Source: a virus
Length of the DNA stretch: 29,154 nt
Direction: 5' to 3' (one strand)
IMG/VR virus record: IMGVR_UViG_3300023109_000090
Location: 1 to 29,154 of that record
Positions 26,297-29,154 of the stretch are shown here, one piece after another. Position 1 is the stretch's first letter; each line of letters starts with the position of its first letter. A program made the position numbers and the translations under genes. The notes below the pieces were generated by a model that was not told the DNA's origin, searched no databases, and was given only the letters and a program-made list of their open reading frames with translations.

Positions 26297-26313
26297 TATT
26301 TGATTAAATTAAA

Positions 26314-26421
26314 TTAAAATAGTTTTATAAGTCCAGCTATCGCAATATAGTACACAAAAGCTGTAAAAAGTAGCCCTAACCAACCGGCTAAAGCTACTAG
26401 TAGTAGTTTAAGTCTACTCAC
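26314..26421 (-). CDS. 35-aa single-span membrane peptide, GTG start
   Basis: In the gap between groEL and the 99-residue gene lies a 35-codon frame starting with GTG at 26419-26421, eight bases inside the end of the upstream gene. The peptide starts SRLK after the initiator, then a hydrophobic span LLLVALAGWLGLLFTAF followed by VYYIAIAGLIKLF. This reads as a membrane peptide with a positively charged N-terminus and a Lys near the end. The clean hydrophobic composition and coupled start suggest a real gene, possibly a lysis or membrane-associated peptide. It has no recognisable family, and the short length makes chance possible. Confidence 0.45.
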   Translation of the reverse strand: MSRLKLLLVALAGWLGLLFTAFVYYIAIAGLIKLF

Positions 26422-26713
26422 TTTTAAAAGTTTTAACAACCTTTGGTCCTTTTGTAGCCTCTACTTTTTTGGTAAAATGCTCAACTGAACCGTCTATTGC
26501 TTGTTCTGCACCTTCTAGCGTCTCTCGACGTGTTACATCGTGCCAATTATCATTATCTGGGTTTGAAACCTCTGTTTGGTAATAACCATTTGGCAGTTGT
26601 GTTATCCTCCAGTTCTCTTTATTGGATAAATGTTGCCATTGCTTCTTGGTTTTCTCGTTTGCTTTCATTTCGCCACCAGTTGTACTGGTAGTCTGGTAAT
26701 ATAGGTACGTCAT
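26414..26713 (-). CDS. small soluble protein of unknown function, 99 aa
   Basis: This 99-residue protein is rich in Lys, Glu, Thr and Asn. The middle, WRITQLPNGYYQTEVSNPD followed by WHDVTRRETLEGAEQAIDGS, looks like a small beta-strand plus helix domain of the kind that bears a single alpha/beta core. The tail is basic (KVEATKGPKVVKTFKSE). The first ATG (26713) is used because the AAATTAAA leader typical of this phage precedes it; a second Met at residue 16 is an alternative that would give 84 residues. I do not recognise a family. It sits upstream of the membrane peptide and groEL in the same transcript direction. Confidence 0.6.
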   Translation of the reverse strand: MTYLYYQTTSTTGGEMKANEKTKKQWQHLSNKENWRITQLPNGYYQTEVSNPDNDNWHDVTRRETLEGAEQAIDGSVEHFTKKVEATKGPKVVKTFKSE

Positions 26714-26763
26714 TTTAATTTGGTTTTAGGTTAATAACGTGGTTAACGGTCTTTCCGTTAAAT

Positions 26764-26982
26764 TTATCCTCTACAAGATGGACATATACTCTTACATCCT
26801 GGACAAGGTTTATTGCTTTTCATTTTTTTGTTGTCATACATCTTAGCAGGTGAAGCTATAATCTTAGCTTTTAACTCTTCTGGTAGTCTATGCTGATTAC
26901 CTATTAAGGCTTTCATCATCGGAGACTTACCTTTCATTTTGTAGCAGCTTCTTTTTTCAGCTGGGCTTTTCTTTCCGTACAT
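26764..26982 (-). CDS. small basic protein with C-terminal double CPxC motif, 72 aa
   Basis: This 72-residue, Lys-rich protein starts MYGKKSPAEK and contains KMKGKSPMMKALIGNQHRL, PEELKAKIIASPAKMYD and a C-terminus NKPCPGCKSICPSCRG. The two CPxC pairs could bind one zinc ion as a minimal zinc knuckle, although no histidines or further domain accompany them. Lys/Met/Pro-rich proteins with KSPMKMKG-like motifs are, as I recall, common but uncharacterised in uncultured marine phages. The start is one base after the upstream stop. Nucleic-acid binding, or head-interior packaging with DNA, is a reasonable guess from charge, nothing more. Confidence 0.6.
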   Translation of the reverse strand: MYGKKSPAEKRSCYKMKGKSPMMKALIGNQHRLPEELKAKIIASPAKMYDNKKMKSNKPCPGCKSICPSCRG

Positions 26983-26983
26983 G

Positions 26984-27175
26984 TTACTTTATTTTGTATT
27001 TTCCTAGTAATCTATTTAAGACACCTGGGTGATCTTCTCTATATGTTTTACGCGCAGACTTGTCGTGAGCTCTAGATTCTTTACGCTCATCTTTACGTCT
27101 TTTGCGAGCTTCTTTCTTGTCTTCGTCACCGAACCCAGAAAAACCTTTCATTTTAAATCCACTCTTTTTATACAT
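26984..27175 (-). CDS. small highly basic protein, 63 aa
   Basis: I start at the ATG at 27175, two bases after the preceding stop, giving MYKKSGFKMKGFSGFG; a start at 27202 would overlap the upstream gene by 25 bases and add nine residues. The protein is dominated by Lys, Arg, Glu and Asp (EARKRRKDERKESRAHD, KSARKTYREDHPG), with a charged helical centre and a short C-terminal end NRLLGKYKIK. The FKMKG-F-G-FG stretch resembles the YKMKGKSP stretch of the next gene, suggesting a shared origin or function. Basic composition suggests binding to nucleic acid or to an acidic protein. Function unknown. Confidence 0.55.
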   Translation of the reverse strand: MYKKSGFKMKGFSGFGDEDKKEARKRRKDERKESRAHDKSARKTYREDHPGVLNRLLGKYKIK

Positions 27176-27177
27176 GT

Positions 27178-27411
27178 CTATGATCTTTCGCCGTGTTTCC
27201 ACACGTTTCTATTATTACTTGTACTCATCTTAACTATAGATCCATCTGACTTGTGATGCAGATCGTATTCAGATGATTGACCTATTCTTTGGTTCTCTGC
27301 TTTACGCTTTCTACGCTTAGGAGTCATAGCTGCTGCTTTGTCTCTACGCTTCTTAGCTGCTGCCGCTTTAGGCGATAGCTTTTGCTTTAGTTTTATCGGT
27401 GAACCACTCAT
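27178..27411 (-). CDS. small highly basic protein, 77 aa, first gene of the leftward block
   Basis: This 77-residue protein has an extremely basic first half (IKLKQKLSPKAAAAKKRRD, MTPKRRKRKAENQR) and a polar second half (SSEYDLHHKSDGSIVKMS, RNVWKHGERS). The first half resembles histone-like or DNA-condensing tails; the second may be a small fold. It is the first gene downstream of the 397-base switch region, so it would be the first protein made from any leftward promoter there. No recognisable family. The ATG follows the A/T-rich AATAATATACCT leader. Real coding is likely given tight spacing with the next genes, but the function is unknown. Confidence 0.6.
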   Translation of the reverse strand: MSGSPIKLKQKLSPKAAAAKKRRDKAAAMTPKRRKRKAENQRIGQSSEYDLHHKSDGSIVKMSTSNNRNVWKHGERS

Positions 27412-27449
27412 AGGTATATTATTACATAGTACATAAAATAGTTAAAAGT

Positions 27450-27495
27450 GTGACACTTGCCTGTTACTAAAGAAACCTTAATAGGCTAATGTCAC
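27450..27495 (-). promoter_or_regulatory. 46-nt GTGACA/TGTCAC hairpin in the leader of the leftward block
   Basis: Read on the minus strand: GTGACA, TTA, GCCT, a 20-nt loop, AGGC, AAG, TGTCAC, then ACTTTTAAC. The outer six and inner four pairs match, separated by a symmetric 3-nt internal loop. It lies about 40 bases upstream of the first leftward gene. It has the same outer stem, 3-nt internal loop, 46-nt span and ACTTTT flank as the plus-strand hairpin at 28569-28614. It may be an attenuator, a terminator against antisense transcription, or a protein-binding palindrome. Confidence 0.6.
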
Positions 27496-27521
27496 TATAA
27501 AAAAAACATATTGTAAATATT

Positions 27522-27563
27522 GGGGTGTAGTGTAGCCCCTACCCCTCTAGGTGGCCCCGCCTA
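27522..27563. other. GC-rich hairpin and G/C-run cluster
   Basis: GGGG (27522-27525) can pair with CCCC (27536-27539) around a TGTAG-TGTAG loop. TAGGTGG (27548-27554) pairs with CCGCCTA (27557-27563), one wobble. With CCCC at 27542 and CCCCC at 27591, the minus strand carries four runs of four or more G within about 60 bases. No such cluster occurs elsewhere in the window. Possible structured leader of the leftward message, origin element or G-quadruplex. Confidence 0.45.
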
Positions 27564-27664
27564 AATGGAAAGTCGTTTATATATTACTAGCCCCCTTGCG
27601 TTTTTTGACATTTCCGCCAGCGTTTACGCGTTACGGCGCGCGTCAGCGTCGCTGTATAGCATTT

Positions 27665-27707
27665 GCACAAACTTACCACGATACTATCTAGATAATACTA
27701 TTGTAAC
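27665..27707 (+). promoter_or_regulatory. 43-bp promoter-like element, copy A
   Basis: GCACAAACT, 4 bases, ACGATA, 6 bases, AGATAATA, 6 bases, TAAC. It differs from the consensus ACGACT block at two positions. It lies 66 bp upstream of copy B with no credible gene between. AGATAATA could be a -10-like box; the GCACAAACT block is too far away (about 22 bp) for a normal -35. Confidence 0.65.
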
Positions 27708-27730
27708 TATTATTTAATGTACTGCACGCT

Positions 27731-27773
27731 GCACAAAGTCTATACGACTTACATCAGATAATATAAATGTAAA
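27731..27773 (+). promoter_or_regulatory. 43-bp promoter-like element, copy B
   Basis: GCACAAAGT, 4 bases, ACGACT, 6 bases, AGATAATA, 6 bases, TAAA. It ends 35 bases before the ATG at 27809, so it is well placed to drive the first rightward gene. The leader between holds only A, T and a single C (AAATTAAATTAATT just before the ATG). Confidence 0.7.
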
Positions 27774-27808
27774 TAAATAAATTATTATAAACTTAAATTA
27801 AATTAATT

Positions 27809-28042
27809 ATGTCAGTATTAAATTCAAAAAGATTCGTAATGCGTAAATCATTAATCGGAAACAACACAATCATTACATTTACGAATAAGAAAAATGAAAC
27901 GTATACTTATGATCATGACGCGGTATACTCAGCGAATCAAGAAAAACTTAACAACATGGACTGTTGGCACAAGTACGGTAATTACACGAACAGTAATAAC
28001 TTACCAACGTGGGCACGTGAACATCAAGTGGAGACTAAATAG
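27809..28042 (+). CDS. small protein, paralogue 1 of a tandem pair, 77 aa
   Basis: This is the first rightward gene, of unknown function. It is a clear paralogue of the 73-residue protein at 28338: KRFV-x-RKSLIG, ITFTNKK, YTY-x-HD, YS, QE, M-x-C and KYGNYTNSN are shared, with 41 of 65 residues identical and no gaps. The shape suggests a short beta hairpin (RFVMRKSLIG, TIITFTNKK, ETYTYDHD) followed by a helix and an ordered aromatic- and Asn-rich tail. One Cys (MDCWHKYG) is conserved between both copies. No membrane segment or signal. The AAATTAAATTAATT leader, downstream of promoter-like copies A and B, suggests strong early expression; a host-takeover or regulatory role is a guess from position. 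Confidence 0.85.
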   Translation: MSVLNSKRFVMRKSLIGNNTIITFTNKKNETYTYDHDAVYSANQEKLNNMDCWHKYGNYTNSNNLPTWAREHQVETK

Positions 28043-28078
28043 TCTTCATTTGATTCATTAACCTAACTAAACTAAACC

Positions 28079-28135
28079 ATGCTTTATCTACACATTGCTT
28101 TATTGATACTGATCATTGCAACATGCAATCAGTAG
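28079..28135 (+). CDS. possible 18-aa hydrophobic micro-peptide
   Basis: An ATG at 28079 opens an 18-codon frame, MLYLHIALLILIIATCNQ, ending in TAG. The sequence is almost entirely hydrophobic and ends with a lipobox-like ATC-NQ. It lies 36 bases after the stop of paralogue 1 behind a leader of A, C and T. It could be a membrane micro-protein or a leader peptide, but an open frame this short can easily arise by chance. Confidence 0.2.
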   Translation: MLYLHIALLILIIATCNQ

Positions 28136-28160
28136 CTGCCTCGCAGCAACGCCGCTTGCG

Positions 28161-28185
28161 GTGTATAGCACGAAGTGTATAGCAC
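28161..28185 (+). repeat. direct repeat of GTGTATAGCAC (two copies, 14-bp period)
   Basis: GTGTATAGCAC occurs at 28161-28171 and 28175-28185, separated by GAA, just upstream of promoter-like copy C. A single related box (TGTATAGCA at 27653-27661) sits at nearly the same place upstream of copy A. It may be an activator or repressor site. Confidence 0.6.
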
Positions 28186-28193
28186 CTGCACCT

Positions 28194-28236
28194 GCACAAA
28201 CTGTTTACGACTACCTTCAGATAATAAAACTGTAAC
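28194..28236 (+). promoter_or_regulatory. 43-bp promoter-like element, copy C
   Basis: GCACAAACT, 4 bases, ACGACT, 6 bases, AGATAATA, 6 bases, TAAC: the full consensus. The next bases form GTAACTG (28232-28238) and CAGTTAC (28252-28258), a seven-base inverted repeat at the expected RNA start, enclosing an ATG for a five-residue frame. There is no protein gene before copy D, so a short RNA may be made. Confidence 0.7.
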
Positions 28237-28277
28237 TGATAATAATAATGACAGTTACTTACTGAGTAATAATGAGT

Positions 28278-28320
28278 GCACAAACTCAACACGACTAAGT
28301 AAAGATAATAATAACGTAAC
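28278..28320 (+). promoter_or_regulatory. 43-bp promoter-like element, copy D
   Basis: GCACAAACT, 4 bases, ACGACT, 6 bases, AGATAATA, 6 bases, TAAC: the full consensus. It ends 17 bases before the ATG of paralogue 2, the shape expected of a promoter with a very short leader (AATTAAATTAAATACT). Confidence 0.7.
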
Positions 28321-28337
28321 CAATTAAATTAAATACT

Positions 28338-28559
28338 ATGACTACTAAAAGATTTGTAATCAGAAAGTCTCTAATCGGAGCAAACCAAGTAATAACGTTT
28401 ACTAACAAGAAAGGTGTTTCTTACACTTATAACCACGACGACATCTACTCTAAATTCCAAGAAAGATTCGAAAGTATGGAGTGTTTCCAAAAGTATGGTA
28501 ACTACACGAATAGTAATGCGGTGCCTGCCTTCGCTCGTGACTTGTCAGAAATCAAGTAA
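28338..28559 (+). CDS. small protein, paralogue 2 of a tandem pair, 73 aa
   Basis: Gapless alignment to the 77-residue protein at 27809 gives 41 identities in 65 residues, with most substitutions conservative (Ile/Val, Asp/Glu, Lys/Arg, Trp/Phe). Shared blocks are KRFV-x-RKSLIG, ITFTNKK, YTY-x-HD and KYGNYTNSN; the single Cys (MECFQKYG) is also kept. The conserved-core pattern shows both copies have been under selection, so both are probably functional proteins. No family recognised. It is driven by tandem elements C and D and followed ten bases later by a strong hairpin. Divergence is greatest at the ends and in the helix (KFQERFES against ANQEKLNN), which may mark a partner-binding face. 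Confidence 0.85.
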   Translation: MTTKRFVIRKSLIGANQVITFTNKKGVSYTYNHDDIYSKFQERFESMECFQKYGNYTNSNAVPAFARDLSEIK

Positions 28560-28568
28560 CATAAAACA

Positions 28569-28627
28569 GTGACAATAGGTAGTTACTATTAATAACTTAA
28601 CTACCTTATGTCACACTTTTCAAAAGT
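28569..28627 (+). terminator. bidirectional-looking hairpin/terminator after paralogue 2
   Basis: GTGACA, ATA, GGTAGTTA, a 12-nt loop, TAACTACC, TTA, TGTCAC: six plus eight base pairs with a 3-nt internal loop, 46 nt in all. It is followed by ACTTTT, which itself mirrors AAAAGT (28615-28627). A further small inverted repeat, AGTAAT-TATC-ATTACT, follows at 28625-28640. The stem starts ten bases after the stop codon, so it probably ends the paralogue 2 message, although the T-run is short. Confidence 0.65.
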
Positions 28628-28705
28628 AATTATCATTACTCATAGAGAGATGGTGTACTACTACTCACAATGGTAATTTATCACCTAAACAATATAACTA
28701 CTTTT

Positions 28706-28748
28706 GTACAAACTGAATAAGTCCACTTTCAGATAATATAAATGAACT
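28706..28748 (+). promoter_or_regulatory. 43-bp promoter-like element, copy E
   Basis: GTACAAACT, 4 bases, AAGTCC, 6 bases, AGATAATA, 6 bases, AACT. It is the most diverged copy, but the spacing and the AGATAATA block are exact. It ends 13 bases before the ATG at 28762, immediately upstream of an A/T leader (TAATAATAATAAT). Confidence 0.65.
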
Positions 28749-28761
28749 TAATAATAATAAT

Positions 28762-28956
28762 ATGACTCAAGAAATAGTAGAGAGAATAATAGATGAAACA
28801 GTAGATACTATAATAGATAGTATAGATGAAAAGACAGTAGATTACATGTTTGAATATGGTAACTATGAAGAAACAGATAATCAATTTTTAGAAGACCTAC
28901 AGGTGTTTAAAAAAGAAATAATAACAGAATTATATAACAGAATAAATAAGGAATAA
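28762..28956 (+). CDS. small acidic protein of unknown function, 64 aa
   Basis: This 64-residue acidic, helical protein (VERIIDETVDTIIDSIDEK, FLEDLQVFKKEIITELYNR) is spaced like amphipathic helices with Ile/Leu every three to four residues. No Cys, no membrane segment, no known motif. Short acidic helical proteins are common among phage early genes, and some bind host RNA polymerase or nucleases, but nothing here shows that. Promoter-like copy E lies directly upstream, and the next gene follows after three bases, so the two share a transcript. Confidence 0.75.
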   Translation: MTQEIVERIIDETVDTIIDSIDEKTVDYMFEYGNYEETDNQFLEDLQVFKKEIITELYNRINKE

Positions 28957-28959
28957 GAT

Positions 28960-29154
28960 ATGACTAAATTTAACTTCAAACTAATTTCCAATGTAGTACT
29001 AGATGGTATTGACCACAGAGACTACCCGGACTACTGCGATGCCTTTATAGACAGTGCAGACTATGATGGTAAAGAAATGACTGATGAACAACTCGATGAC
29101 CTCAATGAAGATTACGAGTTAGTAGGCGAATTAGTGTGGGATAATCTACACTAA
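28960..29154 (+). CDS. small acidic protein of unknown function, 64 aa, ends at window edge
   Basis: This 64-residue, strongly acidic protein is complete; its TAA is the last codon of the window. The N-terminal strand KFNFKLISNVVLDGID is followed by DYPDYCDAFIDSADYDGKE and a Asp/Glu-rich C-terminal part (EQLDDLNEDYELVGELVWD). The Asp-Tyr-Pro-rich stretch resembles small phage or plasmid proteins that contain a D-x-D-Y-P-D pattern, but I cannot name a family. AAGGA lies nine bases upstream of the ATG, the only Shine-Dalgarno-like word before a start here; it also encodes the end of the previous gene, so it may be coincidence. Confidence 0.75.
   Translation: MTKFNFKLISNVVLDGIDHRDYPDYCDAFIDSADYDGKEMTDEQLDDLNEDYELVGELVWDNLH

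Larger units (their letters stand above)
27412..27808. other. 397-bp divergent intergenic (transcription switch) region
   Basis: All genes to the left are on the minus strand and all to the right on the plus strand, so both transcription units diverge from here. It holds a 46-nt hairpin (27450-27495), a short A-run (27500-27507), C/G-run hairpins (27522-27563), a CpG-rich patch around 27596-27655 that contrasts with the AT-rich genome, a GTATAGCA box at 27654-27661, and two tandem copies of the 43-bp promoter-like element. A replication origin or packaging signal here is possible. The one 50-codon plus-strand frame (27565-27717) is not convincing. Confidence 0.8.
27600..28042 (+). repeat. duplicated module, unit 1 (regulatory region plus 77-aa gene)
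   Basis: Order of parts: CpG-rich patch, GTATAGCA box, two tandem 43-bp elements, A/T leader, then the 77-residue gene. The same order recurs in unit 2 (about 28137-28559). The genes are 63 percent identical over 65 residues, and the regulatory blocks share short words at fixed spacing rather than long identity, so this is an old tandem duplication. Confidence 0.7.
28137..28559 (+). repeat. duplicated module, unit 2 (regulatory region plus 73-aa gene)
   Basis: The counterpart of unit 1: GC-rich patch with a CGCCGC-TT-GCGGTG hairpin, two GTATAGCA boxes in place of one, tandem 43-bp elements C and D, A/T leader, then the paralogous gene and a terminator-like hairpin. Gene-to-gene start distance is 529 bp. 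Confidence 0.7.

Noticed and set aside
25800-26303. A 167-codon plus-strand frame across groEL
   Set aside because: It is antisense to unmistakable GroEL motifs and is an artefact of codon bias.
27565-27717. A 50-codon plus-strand frame starting with ATG in the divergent region
   Set aside because: Its codon use (CCC, CGG, GCG) is unlike all neighbours, it has no A/T leader, its end overlaps promoter-like copy A, and the matching place in the duplicated unit has no equivalent frame.
28650-28676. Eight-residue frame MVYYYSQW after the terminator hairpin
   Set aside because: It is too short and has no A/T leader or promoter-like element of its own; probably chance.
27665-28748. Reading the five 43-bp elements as replication iterons or a CRISPR array
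   Set aside because: Spacing between copies is irregular (66, 463, 84 and 428 bp) and copies lie just before genes; internal variation is not that of CRISPR repeats. Promoter or operator function fits better, though an origin role is not excluded.
1-29154. tRNA genes, CRISPR arrays, insertion sequences, integrase or attachment sites
   Set aside because: I saw no cloverleaf with a TTC-loop signature outside coding DNA, no regularly spaced repeats, no transposase or recombinase motifs and no flanking direct repeats.

Overview
The window looks like the virion-morphogenesis half of a lytic, podovirus-like, tailed double-stranded DNA phage, plus the start of an oppositely oriented block of small genes. 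The DNA is AT-rich. Genes are packed edge to edge with 1-4 base overlaps. No integrase, repressor, tRNA or rRNA is visible. Almost every start codon is preceded by an A/T-only leader (often AAATTAAA-like) rather than a Shine-Dalgarno sequence, which is typical of Bacteroidota and their phages. From recall, the large terminase, ~800-residue portal, capsid protein and tail proteins resemble crAss-like phages (Crassvirales) and related uncultured marine phages. I therefore infer a phage of a marine or aquatic Bacteroidota host. No database search was possible.

Leftward block (27411 down to 1, all on the minus strand). Reading in the direction of transcription: three small basic proteins (27.4-26.8 kb); a small soluble protein and a 35-residue membrane peptide; GroEL followed by GroES (reverse of the usual order); a small unknown protein; a winged-helix-like protein; an HExxH protein; a putative holin; a beta-rich protein; a coiled-coil protein and a small unknown; a second GroES-like protein; and a putative small terminase. 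The packaging and head cassette follows: large terminase, portal, scaffold-like protein, major capsid protein. A strong intrinsic terminator lies directly after the capsid gene. Next come a conserved head-associated protein, two head-tail connector or tail-tube-like proteins, a 2955-residue nozzle/stabilisation protein with a very large central insertion, a 409-residue beta-rich protein and a further gene cut by the left edge.

Switch region (27.41-27.81 kb). This 397-base gap separates the two transcription directions. It holds a 46-nt hairpin, G/C-run hairpins that stand out from the AT-rich background, and the first two copies of a repeated promoter-like element.

Rightward block (27.8-29.15 kb, plus strand). 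Four small genes are visible. The first two are clear paralogues (41 of 65 aligned residues identical), and each carries the same upstream architecture: a GC-rich patch, GTATAGCA boxes, then a tandem pair of a 43-bp element, GCACAAACT-N4-ACGACT-N6-AGATAATA-N6-TAAC. A fifth copy precedes the third gene. Five copies with exactly conserved internal spacing look like a phage-specific promoter or operator family, probably for early genes. A matching 46-nt GTGACA/TGTCAC hairpin occurs once in each transcriptional orientation. This repeated regulatory and paralogue module is the most unusual thing in the window.
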